In this document: one piece after another, positions 8,365 to 17,731 of the stretch | Position numbering within the stretch: the stretch's first letter is position 1 | Layout of the letters: each line of letters starts with the position of its first letter | Origin: Planctomycetales bacterium | Lineage (GTDB): Bacteria > Planctomycetota > Planctomycetia > Isosphaerales > Isosphaeraceae | Length of the DNA: 38,190 nt | Direction of reading: 5' to 3' | Assembly (NCBI GenBank): GCA_027459775.1 | Contig: DAIDHE010000179.1 | Span: 1-38,190 of the forward strand | Program-made: the position numbers and the translations under genes | The notes under the pieces: generated by a model | Told to the model about the DNA's origin: nothing | The model's input: only the letters and a program-made list of their open reading frames with translations | Databases searched by the model: none

Positions 8365-11303
8365 ACACCCGCCAACGACACGAACGGGAGCCGCAAGCGC
8401 CTGGACGCTCTCTCCGGCCCGCGTTTTGGGCTGCTTGCTTGACCGTGATCGCGCTTGCGCTTTCGGCGGGGAGCGCCTGGGCGCAGGAAGAGCTGATCGA
8501 GCGCCCGCCGCCGGCGCCGTTTGACGACCTCGAGACCGACCAGAACAAGGACGACGCGCCCGACGGCTGGTACAACGCGCGGGGGATGAAATACCTCGAC
8601 AAAGGGGGCGCATCGGGCCCCCATTTCGTGCGTTTCGAGGCCGACAAGCCGGGCCGGCCGGCGCGGCTCTCACGGGCGTTCGGGGTCGACGGCCGCAAGT
8701 ACGAGGCCGTCGTCCTGCGAATCTGGATCCGCGGCTCGAACATCGGCTCAGGCGACCGCGAGGGGGCGGATCCCTCGCTCCTCATCGACTTCTTGGGCGC
8801 GGAGCTCCACCATCTCTCGCGCGGCGTGATGGGCCCATGGAAAAAGGCGCTCCCGGACCGCTGGTTGCGCGTCGCCAAACGAATCCCCGTGCCCCCAGGG
8901 GCCAAGGACGCCATCATGACGATCGGACTCATGGGAGCGACCGGAACGCTCGATTTCGACGGCGTCTCGATCGAGCTCGTCGCGCGCGAGGACGTCCGGA
9001 CGACGAACCTGGTCGTGAACGGGGAGTTCGAGCTCGGCGACCCCGACCCGGCCTACTGGTTTCCCTCGAATGACGCCCACAGGGTCACGCCGGGATACCG
9101 GTCGGAGTCGGCCGTGGCGCTCGAGCGCTCGCGATCCAAGCTTCTGACGGGGATCGCGATCCCGGTCGAGCCGTTCGAGGCGATCGGGCTGACGGTGACG
9201 GCCCGCGCGGCCGGCCTGCGGGGCTCGGGGGGCGCTTACGCGGCCTTTTTCTTTCTCGACGATCACGGCCTGCCGCTCCCCGGCCACGAGCGTGGAGACG
9301 TGCTCTTGCAATGGTCCGGCACGAGCGGCTGGCGACGCGAGCAAGCGCAAGCGCGGGTGCCGGACGGGGCGGTTCGGGCGATGTTGCAATTCGAGAAGAC
9401 CGACCCCGGCGGCTCGCTACGGATCGACGACGTCGTGGTGACGGCCCTGCCCAACGCGGAAGCCGGATCGTGGTCGCCTTTCCACGTTGCCCTTGACCAG
9501 GACGACTGGCGTCCGATCCCGCCGGCCGGGGCGATCGAGGCCGGCAGCGCCCTCGATTTTTCGTTCCTGCTCGACGCGCCCGCGGGCAAGAAAGGGCGGG
9601 TGGTGGTCAAGGACGGCCGATTGGCTTTCGCGGACGGCGGCCCTGCCCGGTTCTGGGGCGCGAACTTGCTCGCCCCCACGGCGTTTCTCGACGCCGCCAG
9701 GGCTGATGTCCTGGTCGACAGACTGGCGCGATCGGGGTTCAATATCGTACGCCTGGGAGATCTGGACGCGACCCTGGGGCCCGGCCGCGGGTTGCTCGAC
9801 GACACCCGCGACGACACCAGGTCTTTCGACCCCGAGGGGCTCGCCCGGCTCGACCATCTCATGGCCGCGCTCAAGGCGCGGGGGATCCACGTGGCGATCG
9901 AGCTTCAGAGCAGCCGCCGCTTCCGTCCCGACGACCAGGTCGCCGCCGCCGGCCAGGTCGGGCCCGGAGGAGGACCGGCCGCGATCATCAACCCCAACCT
10001 CGAAAGCCTCGCGCTCGAGACGGCCCGAGCGCTCTTTGCCCACGTCAATCCCGAGACCAAGCTGGCTCTCAAGGACGAGCCCGCCATCGCCTGGACGACT
10101 CTCAAGGGCGAAGTGTCGCTGTTCAATCTGATCGACGGCTCGGGCGTGTTGCCGGGGCCTTACGCCAAGGAGCTGCAGGCGCTCGCCGAAAAAACCCACG
10201 GCAGCGCGGGCCGGCGACTCTGGGAATCGCTCGAGGCCGCCCACGGGCGGCGGCTCGCGACCGCGCTTCGGGCTGACGGCGTGCACACGCCCTTCGCCGG
10301 CGTCTCACACTGGAGGCGCGAGCCCGAATTCGTCGCCGCGGCCGCCGCCCCCGGCCTGGACCTGATCGAGGACCGGATGTTCTGGGTCGCGCCGCCGTGG
10401 ATCGCGCCTGATCGGCGGTCGACGCTCTGGAGCCGGCCCAGCGAAAGTCTTGCCGTGGCCGCGAACCAGAAACGCAAACTGGACCGTCCCTACGTGGTCG
10501 GCCAGTGGTGCAACCAGACGAGCGGCGCATGGGCCTCGCCCTTTGAGGCCGCCGACCTGCTCATGGGCGTCTATACCGCGGTCGCCGAGGATTGGGACGC
10601 CATCGTGCGAAGGGGCGTTTTTCAGTTCCCGGCCGTCTGGGGGGATGGCCCCGTCGGCACCGTCGGCGGCGAGGACATCTTTCAGATCCCCGAGGTCTTG
10701 AACGGCAGCCCGCACGCCCTCGCGATGCTGCCCCACGCCGCCTCGCTCTTCCACCGCGCGGCCCCGACCACCGCCAAACCGGCCGCCGGGCGCTCGAAAA
10801 ACTCGGCCAAATCAACCGCCAAGAACCGCCGCAAGTCCGCCTCGCACTGGGATCCCGCCCACGGCCGGCTCGTGATCGACACCCCGTACACCCAGTGCCT
10901 CGCCGGTTGGATCAGCGACGAGGCGGCGAGCTTGGCCGACGTCGATCTCTCGACCGACGCCCCCTACGCCGTCCTGGCCGTCAGCTCGGCGACTCCGAAG
11001 CCGATCGCCGAATCGAACCGGATCCTCGTCACCGTGGTCGGCCGGGTCGAGCCCACGGGAATCCAGTATGTCGACGGCTGGAAGCGCCTGGTCGCCGACC
11101 CCGGCCGTCCCCCCTTCCAGTACGAGCCCATCCGCGCCCGCGTCCGCCTGCGCAAGCCAGGCGCGCACCGGGCCTTTTTTCTCGACTCGAGCGGTCGTCG
11201 CGCGGGTCCGGCCAAGCTCGATCGCGCACCCGATGGCGAGGGATATATCCTCGATATCGACGGCAAGACCCCTGCTCTGCACTGGGAGCTGGTCGTCGAA
11301 TAA
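8361..11303 (+). CDS. Large exported glycoside-hydrolase-like protein, possibly catalytically altered
   Basis: The protein has 980 residues. A signal peptide lies at about residues 21-42, ending S-A-W-A-Q. Two beta-sandwich, carbohydrate-binding-like segments follow to about residue 370. A TIM-barrel region begins near 420 with the pattern A-R-F-W-G-A-N and S-G-F-N-I-V-R-L, seen in GH5-like (clan A) glycosidases. The acid/base position appears as Glu584 in D-E-P-A-I-A-W-T-T-L-K-G-E. At the expected nucleophile position (usual form V-(S/T)-E-W) the sequence is V-V-G-Q-W, with Gln715. A Lys-rich stretch near 805-825 precedes a C-terminal beta domain. It overlaps the exported methyltransferase gene by 4 bases. 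The substrate is unknown. Confidence 0.65.
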   Translation: MNTRQRHEREPQAPGRSLRPAFWAACLTVIALALSAGSAWAQEELIERPPPAPFDDLETDQNKDDAPDGWYNARGMKYLDKGGASGPHFVRFEADKPGRPARLSRAFGVDGRKYEAVVLRIWIRGSNIGSGDREGADPSLLIDFLGAELHHLSRGVMGPWKKALPDRWLRVAKRIPVPPGAKDAIMTIGLMGATGTLDFDGVSIELVAREDVRTTNLVVNGEFELGDPDPAYWFPSNDAHRVTPGYRSESAVALERSRSKLLTGIAIPVEPFEAIGLTVTARAAGLRGSGGAYAAFFFLDDHGLPLPGHERGDVLLQWSGTSGWRREQAQARVPDGAVRAMLQFEKTDPGGSLRIDDVVVTALPNAEAGSWSPFHVALDQDDWRPIPPAGAIEAGSALDFSFLLDAPAGKKGRVVVKDGRLAFADGGPARFWGANLLAPTAFLDAARADVLVDRLARSGFNIVRLGDLDATLGPGRGLLDDTRDDTRSFDPEGLARLDHLMAALKARGIHVAIELQSSRRFRPDDQVAAAGQVGPGGGPAAIINPNLESLALETARALFAHVNPETKLALKDEPAIAWTTLKGEVSLFNLIDGSGVLPGPYAKELQALAEKTHGSAGRRLWESLEAAHGRRLATALRADGVHTPFAGVSHWRREPEFVAAAAAPGLDLIEDRMFWVAPPWIAPDRRSTLWSRPSESLAVAANQKRKLDRPYVVGQWCNQTSGAWASPFEAADLLMGVYTAVAEDWDAIVRRGVFQFPAVWGDGPVGTVGGEDIFQIPEVLNGSPHALAMLPHAASLFHRAAPTTAKPAAGRSKNSAKSTAKNRRKSASHWDPAHGRLVIDTPYTQCLAGWISDEAASLADVDLSTDAPYAVLAVSSATPKPIAESNRILVTVVGRVEPTGIQYVDGWKRLVADPGRPPFQYEPIRARVRLRKPGAHRAFFLDSSGRRAGPAKLDRAPDGEGYILDIDGKTPALHWELVVE

Positions 11304-11323
11304 TCGCCGGCGCTCACCGGATT

Positions 11324-11369
11324 GAAACAAAAACGCGCCGGCGGGGCCTCGAGCGGGCAGCCGGCGCGT
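11324..11369 (-). terminator. Intrinsic terminator of the HU-like gene
   Basis: A perfect 10-bp stem (ACGCGCCGGC at 11333-11342, with its complement at 11360-11369) encloses a 17-base loop. On the minus strand it is followed by TTTTTGTTTC (11332-11323). It lies 55 bases beyond the HU-like stop at 11424. On the plus strand it also follows the glycosidase-like gene ending at 11303 and may slow transcription both ways, but the T-tract favours the minus strand. Confidence 0.75.
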
Positions 11370-11423
11370 CTTGTGCATTCACGCTCCCGGCCGGGCGGCG
11401 TCGCCCGAGCGGGATCCGTGACC

Positions 11424-11789
11424 TCAGACCATGCCCTTGAGCGTCTTGAGCGGCAACGCCTTCACGACGTTGCGGGCAGGCTTGGCCTTGTATTCCATCG
11501 GCGCCTTGGTGAACGGATTGATGCCCATCTTGGCCTTGGTGGCGGGCTTGCGGACGACCTTGAGCTTGAGCAGGCCGGGAATCACGAACAGCCCCGGACC
11601 CTTCTTGCCCAGCTCGTTGCCAATCATGTCGGTCATCGCCGAGAAGACGTCGGCAACCTGCTTCTTCGTGAGGCCGGTCTTCGAGGCCAGCTTGGTGTAA
11701 ACCTCACCCTTGGTCGCGAGCTTCTTCTTTTCGCCCGTGGCCGCCGGCTTCGTCTCGCCGGCCTTGCTAGTCGCGGCTTTCTTGGCCAT
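11424..11789 (-). CDS. HU/IHF-family DNA-binding protein with lysine-rich tails
   Basis: The 121-residue protein should bind and bend DNA as a dimer and help organise the nucleoid. Residues 1-24 are Lys/Ala-rich. The HU helical part then follows (E-V-Y-T-K-L-A-S-K-T-G-L-T-K-K-Q-V near 29-45). The beta-arm region contains M-G-I-N-P-F-T-K-A-P-M-E-Y, corresponding to the R-N-P-x-T arm tip of HU, and the end is basic. The usual arginine of the RNP tip is isoleucine here. The start at 11789 is strongly supported by AGGAGGG about 9 bases upstream; an in-frame start at 11927 would add 46 residues without a ribosome site. A terminator follows. HU variants with basic tails are common in planctomycetes. 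Confidence 0.85.
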   Translation of the reverse strand: MAKKAATSKAGETKPAATGEKKKLATKGEVYTKLASKTGLTKKQVADVFSAMTDMIGNELGKKGPGLFVIPGLLKLKVVRKPATKAKMGINPFTKAPMEYKAKPARNVVKALPLKTLKGMV

Positions 11790-12035
11790 TGATCCTAACC
11801 CTCCTGTCGAATATCGATGCATCGCCAGTACGAACAAACTCAACCCCTTGGTTTTACCCTCCGAAGAGGGCGTTCTCCGAGGCTCTGGAGGATGGTTTTC
11901 GACGATTATGCGGGAAACGTCCAGCAAAATCAGGAGAAACCGGCGATTTTAGCCTTGTTTTCCCGTTTTTTCCTGATGACGAGCAGTTTTGGGCCGGTTC
12001 GAGCAAGCTGGCCGATACTGGCCAAGGGCTCTGAT

Positions 12036-12248
12036 TTACACGGCCGCCCGCTGTCGCCTCGCGTCGTAGGCCATGAGGAATCGGCCCGTGGCGGACATCA
12101 TGGCGACGCTGAAGCCGGCCCCGGCGTAAGCCTCGGCGCTCTTGTTCGCCTGTTGAAAATCGTTGAACGCGCGGTGCATATGAAACGCGCCGTCGCTGAC
12201 GCGGAGCAGAATGGTGGGGCTCTCGGAGTGATGATGATTCTTGGTCAT
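12036..12248 (-). CDS. Small protein of unknown function
   Basis: This 70-residue frame starts M-T-K-N-H-H-H and has a plausible amphipathic composition, with A-Y-A-G-A-G-F-S-V-A-M-M near the middle and a basic tail. A GGAG lies about 9 bases upstream of its ATG. It stands alone on the minus strand between the HU-like gene and gamma-glutamyltransferase, with about 220 bases on either side that hold no other visible gene. No family is recognised, and it could be a chance frame. Confidence 0.4.
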   Translation of the reverse strand: MTKNHHHSESPTILLRVSDGAFHMHRAFNDFQQANKSAEAYAGAGFSVAMMSATGRFLMAYDARRQRAAV

Positions 12249-12431
12249 GATGTCGATCTCCGGCGACAGGTCGGGACCACAGTTGATCCTTTACCACCCT
12301 AGCCCCTGTTTTCGCGGTCGTCCCGGACGACTGCTCTCAACGCGCTCGGATCGGCCGAGGGGCTGGTGTGTGTCGCATCCATGGAATACACGCAGTCCTT
12401 TACGGGTGATCGCACGTTTTGTGCCGCGCGG

Positions 12432-12482
12432 CCGGCGAAAAGCGTGATGCGATCGTCAATGTTCACGCTTGTTAATCGCCGG
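12432..12482 (-). terminator. Two-tier hairpin at the end of the gamma-glutamyltransferase gene
   Basis: On the minus strand the last codons and stop of the gene begin a structure with an outer 7-bp stem (CCGGCGA with TCGCCGG, 12482-12476 and 12438-12432) and an inner 8-bp stem (AAGCGTGA with TCACGCTT, 12470-12463 and 12447-12440). The inner stem runs into a short TTTT. This resembles an intrinsic terminator with a weak T-tract, or a transcript-end stabiliser. Confidence 0.45.
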
Positions 12483-14199
12483 AGGCTCGGGAGGGCTCGC
12501 GCCTGAGGTCGGCCGCCCCCTCGACTGTGCGGCCATCGGGCGCGACCACGATGGTGTTGGCGACTCCTTGGCGTGGCGTGGCTCGCGTTTCGTGCCCCAT
12601 GGCGGCCAGGGCGGTGAGAGTCTCGGCCGGCCAGTTCCGCCCCTCGAGGACCAGACGGTCCGGGAACCACTGGTGGTGGGTCCGAGGCGCGTCGACGGCG
12701 CGCCGCGCGTCCATGCCGAAATCCAGCACGTTGAGCAGGATCCAGAGCGTGGTGTTGGGGATCGTCCTGCCACCTGGCGAGCCGGTCACGATCCGCACCC
12801 GGCCCTCCTTGAGAACCAGCGTCGGCGCTTGCGAACTGAGCATTCGCTTGCCGGGTGCGATCTGGTTAGGTTCGGTGCCGATCTGGCCCGTGACGTCGGT
12901 CCGCCCGGGAATGACGTTGAAATCGCCCATCTCGTTATTGAGCAGGAACCCCGCCCCTTCGACCACGCACTTCGCGCCATAGGAATCCTCGAGGGTATAG
13001 GTCATGGCGACGGCGCTGCCCTCGGAATCGAGCACTGAAAAATGGGTTGTATGGTCGCTTTCGGCCGGCAAGACCCGGAACGGCGCCAGATCCTGGCTCT
13101 TGGTGGCCCGGTCGCCGATCGATTGGGCGAGCCGGCGGGCGTAGGGCTTCGAGACCAGTTCGTCGACCGGAATCGAGACGAAATCGGGATCGCCGAGCCG
13201 CAGTGCCCGGGTGCAGTACGCCCTGCGCATGGCCTCGGCGACGCGGTGGAGGGTACGAGGCGAGCTCGGTCCGTCGGCCTTGAGATCGAAATCCTCCAGG
13301 ATGTTGAGCGCCTGACAAATCACGACGCCCCCCGACGACGCCGGTCCCACGCCGTGGATTTCATGGCCACGATAGGTCGTGTGCACCGACGGTCGCTCCT
13401 TGGCCTGGTAGGACTTCAGATCCTCGAGCGAGACGAACCCGCCGTGCTTTTTCATGTAAGCGGCGATCACATCGGCCGTCCGGCCCGTGTAAAAATCGTC
13501 GGGGCCGGCGGAGGCGATTCGTTCGAGGGTCTGGGCCAGGTCGCCCTGGATCAAGCGGTCGCCGGCTTTCCAGGGTGCGCCGTCGGGCCTGGAAAAGGCG
13601 GCTCGGGACTCGGGGAAGTCGGCCAGGCGGCCGAAGTCGTCGCGCCCCCCCGTCTTCCGGGGCGCTGTCGGCTCGGCGAGCTGGCGGTTCAGCGAGCGGG
13701 CGAGGTCGGCAGAGATCGGGAAACCGTCCTTGGCCAGCCGGGCGGCCGGTTGGACGAGCTCGGCCCAGGGGCGCTTGCCCAGCCGGGCGTGCGCCAGCGC
13801 GAGCCCGCGCACGGTTCCGGGCGTGCCCGCCGCCCATGCGCCCGCGCGATACCTGGGCCGCGGCTTGCCGTCCGCCCCCAGATACATCCGCGGGCTCGAC
13901 GCCGCCGGGGCGGTCTCGCGAAAGTCAAAAGTCACGACCTTGCCCGACCTGGCGTCAAACGCGACGATGAACCCCCCTCCCCCCAGATTCCCGGCCTCGG
14001 GCAGCGTGACCGCCAGCACGAGTGCCGTCGCGACCGCCGCGTCGACGGCGTTTCCCCCCAGCCTGAGCACGTCCCGGCCCACGTCGGACGCATGGCTCTC
14101 CTGAGAAACCACCACATGCCGCGTGAAGGTCGGCTCAGCACCTCTGGCCTGGACGCCCAACACCGCCGAAAGCATCCCCACGATCCATGCTCGGGCCAT
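12472..14199 (-). CDS. ggt: Gamma-glutamyltransferase
   Basis: The enzyme cleaves the gamma-glutamyl bond of glutathione and related compounds, and is made as a precursor that cleaves itself into two subunits. The 575-residue length matches the family. A signal peptide lies at about residues 4-20. The autoprocessing and nucleophile motif T-T-H-F-S-V-L-D starts at Thr384, the expected catalytic threonine. Other family blocks are A-V-D-A-A-V-A-T-A near the N-terminus and G-S-P-G-G-R-T-I-P-N in the small subunit. The exported location fits periplasmic glutathione use. The ATG at 14199 has GAGGGG six bases upstream, which favours it over the ATG at 14205 or the more distant start at 14292. A hairpin follows the stop. 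Confidence 0.9.
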   Translation of the reverse strand: MARAWIVGMLSAVLGVQARGAEPTFTRHVVVSQESHASDVGRDVLRLGGNAVDAAVATALVLAVTLPEAGNLGGGGFIVAFDARSGKVVTFDFRETAPAASSPRMYLGADGKPRPRYRAGAWAAGTPGTVRGLALAHARLGKRPWAELVQPAARLAKDGFPISADLARSLNRQLAEPTAPRKTGGRDDFGRLADFPESRAAFSRPDGAPWKAGDRLIQGDLAQTLERIASAGPDDFYTGRTADVIAAYMKKHGGFVSLEDLKSYQAKERPSVHTTYRGHEIHGVGPASSGGVVICQALNILEDFDLKADGPSSPRTLHRVAEAMRRAYCTRALRLGDPDFVSIPVDELVSKPYARRLAQSIGDRATKSQDLAPFRVLPAESDHTTHFSVLDSEGSAVAMTYTLEDSYGAKCVVEGAGFLLNNEMGDFNVIPGRTDVTGQIGTEPNQIAPGKRMLSSQAPTLVLKEGRVRIVTGSPGGRTIPNTTLWILLNVLDFGMDARRAVDAPRTHHQWFPDRLVLEGRNWPAETLTALAAMGHETRATPRQGVANTIVVAPDGRTVEGAADLRREPSRASGD

Positions 14200-14339
14200 T
14201 CTCATCCCCTCGGGGTCGATCCGCGCCCGCGGCCCACGGCCGCGGTCCAGGCGTCGAGCCACCGATCGTACCACGCCGCTCGCCGAGAACAAGCATTCAC
14301 CGAGCGAAGGGCCGGGCTGGAATTCAGCCCGTCTTGATG

Positions 14340-14368
14340 TTGACCAAATCGGGGCGAAACTTTAGGTA
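14340..14368 (+). promoter_or_regulatory. Probable sigma70-type promoter of the foldase gene
   Basis: TTGACC at 14340-14345 and TAGGTA at 14363-14368 are separated by 17 bases, about 70 bases upstream of the foldase start. Five of six -35 bases match the consensus. It lies between two divergent genes, where a promoter is expected. Confidence 0.45.
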
Positions 14369-14437
14369 TTCGACCCAATTGGTCCGGGACTTGAGAAATC
14401 CCGGCAAGAGCACTCACGGATGAGGAGGCGTGCCGAT

Positions 14438-15814
14438 ATGTGGGCGGGGAAACAGGTTCGAGAAACCAAGTGGCTGGTGCTGGTTCTGGGAGCGAGCCTT
14501 TTCGCGACCACCCCGCTGGCCCAGGCCAGGCAAATCAGGGGCCAACGCGGCGGCGCGGCCGCGCCCAAGCCCCGCGTGAACGATTTCGACGTGCCGCCGG
14601 TCGTGCCCACCAATATTCCCGTCAATCCCAACGACGCCATCGCCGTGGTCAACGGCCAGCCCATCACCCGTCAACAGCTCGCCGACGAGTGCGTCATTCG
14701 CGAGGGACCGAAGATCCTCGACACGCTCATCAACCGCGCGCTCATCGAGCAGGCGCTCAAGGGGCGGAAGCTCGAGGTCACGGGCGCTGAGATCGAACAA
14801 GAGATCGAAAGCGTCGCCGCTCGCTTCGGCATCAGCCGCGAAGCCTGGCTCCGCACCCTCGACAAGGAAAAGAAAATCTCCCCGATGCAATACGCGCGGG
14901 ACATCATCCAGCCCGCCCTCGCCCTGCGCAAGCTCTGCGCGGGCCGGGTCCAGGTGACCCCCAAGGATCTGAAAGACGCCTTCGAGGCCCAGTTCGGCGA
15001 CAAGCTCCGCTGTCGCATGATCCTGCTCGACAAGCAAGCCAACGCCATCGAGATCTGGGAAGAGCTCAAGAAGAACCCCGGCGGCTTCGAGAAGCTCGCC
15101 CAGGAACGCTCGATCGACAGCGGCAGCCGGGCCCTGGGCGGGCTGGTGGCCGAGCCGATCACCCGCCATGCCTATCCCCAGAACGTCTCCGACGCGGCGT
15201 TCCAGCAGCTCGTCGACGGCGATCCCAAGGATCGCGATCCTTCTCACAAGCCCAAGGACGGCGACTTCACGGGCCCCATCCAGATCGCGGAAACGGCCTG
15301 GGTTCTCCTCCGCCGCGAGTCCGTGGTCCCCGCCGTCAAGGGCGCGGACCTGCGCGACGAACGGGTGAAGAAGCAAACCTATGACATGATCTATGAGGTC
15401 AAGCTCAAGGAAGCGATGGGCCTCGTCTTTCAAGAGATCGTGAAGGCCTCGTCGATCGAGAATCGGCTCACCGGGGCCGTGAAGCTCGCCAACGACGACC
15501 GGTCGAACGAATACAAGAAGGCCGAGGCCGACGTCCACGAAGAGGCGGGGAACGTCCAGGGCAGCGTGAAGCTGATGTCGGACCCCAACGCGGAGTTGCC
15601 CCTGAAAGACGCGGCCGCGGCCCCCAAGGGGACGGTCGCGCCCGATGACGCGGCTGTGTCGCGTACCAAGATCCCGACCCCGGCCGCACTCTCGCCCGAG
15701 GCGGCCGCGGAATTCAACCGCATCTCCCCCAAGTCCAAGAACGCGGGCTCGGCCACCCCCGCCCCGAGCGGCACGGCCCCCGCCCCGAGCGCAGGCGCCG
15801 GGTCGCCCAACTGA
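14438..15814 (+). CDS. SurA-like exported peptidyl-prolyl isomerase / chaperone
   Basis: The 458-residue protein begins with a signal peptide (hydrophobic residues 11-25, ending A-Q-A-R). It continues with the SurA-N-type helical domain that starts A-I-A-V-V-N-G-Q-P-I-T-R (about 68-79), a pattern shared with SurA, PrsA and trigger-factor-like foldases. A parvulin-like region covers about 170-300, with L-R-C-R-M-I-L, F-E-K-L-A-Q-E-R-S-I-D-S-G-S-R-A-L-G-G and a following G-D-F-T-G-P-I. The C-terminal 100 residues are Ala/Pro-rich and disordered. It probably helps fold exported proteins. The start is the ATG at 14438 because AGGAGG lies 9 bases upstream; an in-frame ATG at 14420 overlaps that ribosome site. 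A strong terminator follows. Confidence 0.8.
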   Translation: MWAGKQVRETKWLVLVLGASLFATTPLAQARQIRGQRGGAAAPKPRVNDFDVPPVVPTNIPVNPNDAIAVVNGQPITRQQLADECVIREGPKILDTLINRALIEQALKGRKLEVTGAEIEQEIESVAARFGISREAWLRTLDKEKKISPMQYARDIIQPALALRKLCAGRVQVTPKDLKDAFEAQFGDKLRCRMILLDKQANAIEIWEELKKNPGGFEKLAQERSIDSGSRALGGLVAEPITRHAYPQNVSDAAFQQLVDGDPKDRDPSHKPKDGDFTGPIQIAETAWVLLRRESVVPAVKGADLRDERVKKQTYDMIYEVKLKEAMGLVFQEIVKASSIENRLTGAVKLANDDRSNEYKKAEADVHEEAGNVQGSVKLMSDPNAELPLKDAAAAPKGTVAPDDAAVSRTKIPTPAALSPEAAAEFNRISPKSKNAGSATPAPSGTAPAPSAGAGSPN

Positions 15815-15845
15815 GGTCGAACCGCTCGAGCCGACGCCATACCCA

Positions 15846-15890
15846 AACATCCGGCCCTCGCGACCATGCGGGGGCCGGATGTTCTCTTTT
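15846..15890 (+). terminator. Intrinsic terminator after the foldase gene
   Basis: A perfect 12-bp stem (AACATCCGGCCC at 15846-15857, with its complement at 15872-15883) encloses a 14-base loop and is followed by CTCTTTT. It lies about 30 bases after the foldase stop and separates that gene from apt. Confidence 0.8.
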
Positions 15891-16047
15891 GGCGACGACA
15901 CGCTCGCAAGGCGGGGGCGGCTCTGGACAACGTCGCCGGCTTCACCGATAGTGTTTCGTACCGCGATCGAGCGGGCGCTTCGTCCGCGCGCCGTCGAGCC
16001 GCAAGGCGTGGTTTCCTCGACATCGCGGCCTGGGAGCGACCGATTTC

Positions 16048-16572
16048 ATGGGCGCAGCCGTCGACCTGAGAACTTACGTCCGCGACATCCCCGATTTCCC
16101 CAAGCCGGGGATCCTGTTCAAGGACATCACCCCGCTGCTCTCGAATCCCGAGGCGTTCGCCGCCTCGATCGATCAGTTTGCCCAGAGATTTCAGGGGCGA
16201 GGGGTCAACCTGATCGCCGCCGCGGAGGCCCGAGGCTTCATCTTCGGCGCACCGCTGGCGATCCGGATGAACGTCGGCTTCGTGCCGATCCGTAAGCCGG
16301 GCAAGCTCCCGTTCGCGACGATCGCGGCCGAGTATCAACTGGAATATGGCGTGGACAAGCTCGAGGTCCACACCGACGCTTTCGGACCCGGCCGCCGGGT
16401 GCTCTTGATCGACGACGTCCTGGCCACCGGCGGCACGATGCGCGCCTGCCGCGAGCTGGTGGAATCCACCGGCGCGACCGTGATCGCGAGCGCATTTCTG
16501 ATCGAGCTCGGCTTCCTGGGCGGTCGGGCCAGGCTCGAGCCCTGCGAGGTCGTCAGCCTGATCACCTACTAA
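16048..16572 (+). CDS. apt: Adenine phosphoribosyltransferase
   Basis: The enzyme salvages adenine by joining it to PRPP to give AMP, in the cytoplasm. The 174-residue length is typical. The N-terminal family block I-P-D-F-P-K-P-G-I-L-F-K-D-I-T-P-L-L is at residues 11-28. The PRPP-binding loop V-L-L-I-D-D-V-L-A-T-G-G-T is at 118-130 with both aspartates intact, and the flexible-loop region R-K-P-G-K-L-P is near 80. GGGAG lies about 11 bases before the ATG. The aminotransferase gene starts 19 bases after the stop, so the two are probably co-transcribed although their pathways are unrelated. Confidence 0.95.
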   Translation: MGAAVDLRTYVRDIPDFPKPGILFKDITPLLSNPEAFAASIDQFAQRFQGRGVNLIAAAEARGFIFGAPLAIRMNVGFVPIRKPGKLPFATIAAEYQLEYGVDKLEVHTDAFGPGRRVLLIDDVLATGGTMRACRELVESTGATVIASAFLIELGFLGGRARLEPCEVVSLITY

Positions 16573-16591
16573 CCCACCGCGACCCGCCCTC

Positions 16592-17707
16592 ATGCACGAC
16601 GCCTGGATTGCCGCCAGAATGTCGCGGATCGACGCCTCCGGCATCCGCAAGGCGTTCGAGCTCGCGCGCCAGCTCAAGGATCCGATCAACCTCTCGATCG
16701 GGCTGCCCGATTTTCAGCCCCCCGAGGCTGCTCGCCTGGCCGCCATCCACGCGATCGAGAGCGGCGCGAACGCCTACACCCTCACCCAGGGCATCCCCGA
16801 GCTCGTGTCCCGACTCCAGGCGAAGGTCGATCGGGAATACGGCCACTCCGACCGCCAGGTGCTCGTCACCAGCGGCAGCTCGGGCGCGCTCACGCTCGCC
16901 CTGGCCGCGGTCGTCAATCCCGGCGAGGAGGTCGTCCTCTTCGATCCTGGCTTCGCCATGTACCGGCATCTGACGACGCTCGCGGGGGGCTCGAGCGTCA
17001 TGGTCGACACTTATCCGGACTTTCGCCCGACCGCGGAACGCGTCCAGGCCGCCCTCAGCCCACGCACCAAGTGCGTGATCGTCAACAGCCCCGGCAACCC
17101 CACCGGCCAGGTCGCGACCGCGGCTGAGATGAAAGACCTCGCGGACCTCTGCCGTCGCCGCGAAATCCTGCTCATCAGCGACGAGGTCTATCGCTCGTTC
17201 TGTTACGACGGCCCGTTCGACTCACCGGCCCGCCATAACGACGACGTACTCGTGGTCGACGGATTCAGCAAGTCGCACGGCATGACCGGCTGGCGGCTGG
17301 GCTACGCCCACGGACCCAAACGACTCATCCAGGAAATGGCCAAGCTCCAGCAATTCACGTTCGTCTGCGCGCCGTCGATCGCCCAGCACGGCGGCGCGGC
17401 CGTCGTCGACCACGACCTCTCGAGCCAGACCGCCGCCTACGGTCGCAAACGCGACATGGTCGTGGAAGCCCTGGACGACCTCTACGACCTGCCCCGACCC
17501 GAAGGCGCGTTCTACGCCTTCCCCCGCGCGCCTTGGGGAACGGGAACCGAATTCACCGCTCAGGCCATCCAGAAAAACCTGCTGATCATTCCCGGCAACG
17601 TCTTCTCGGCACGCGACAGCCACATTCGCATCTCGTTCGCCGTCGACGACCAGACGCTGGCACGCGGGCTCGCGCTTTTACGCGAGCTGGCACGGAAGCC
17701 TTCGTGA
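16592..17707 (+). CDS. PLP-dependent class I/II aminotransferase
   Basis: This cytoplasmic aminotransferase (371 residues, fold type I) binds pyridoxal phosphate through Lys227 in the motif [14 protein letters not shown]. Other conserved blocks are S-G-S-S-G-A-L near 95-101, N-S-P-G-N-P-T-G near 165-172, I-S-D-E-V-Y near 192-197, and the C-terminal R-I-S-F arginine that binds the substrate carboxylate. The overall pattern is that of the aspartate/aromatic/methionine aminotransferase group (MalY- or AspC-like), but substrate specificity cannot be read from sequence. It sits directly after apt on the same strand and converges on clpX, with only 24 bases between the stops. Confidence 0.88.
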   Translation: MHDAWIAARMSRIDASGIRKAFELARQLKDPINLSIGLPDFQPPEAARLAAIHAIESGANAYTLTQGIPELVSRLQAKVDREYGHSDRQVLVTSGSSGALTLALAAVVNPGEEVVLFDPGFAMYRHLTTLAGGSSVMVDTYPDFRPTAERVQAALSPRTKCVIVNSPGNPTGQVATAAEMKDLADLCRRREILLISDEVYRSFCYDGPFDSPARHNDDVLVVDGFSKSHGMTGWRLGYAHGPKRLIQEMAKLQQFTFVCAPSIAQHGGAAVVDHDLSSQTAAYGRKRDMVVEALDDLYDLPRPEGAFYAFPRAPWGTGTEFTAQAIQKNLLIIPGNVFSARDSHIRISFAVDDQTLARGLALLRELARKPS

Positions 17708-17731
17708 GCAGCCATCCCGCGGGACGCTTGC

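Noticed and set aside
14414-15901. A 495-codon open frame on the minus strand opposite the foldase gene
   Set aside because: It is a mirror of GC-rich codons in the plus-strand gene, which has a signal peptide, ribosome site, promoter and terminator; the minus-strand product has no recognisable fold.
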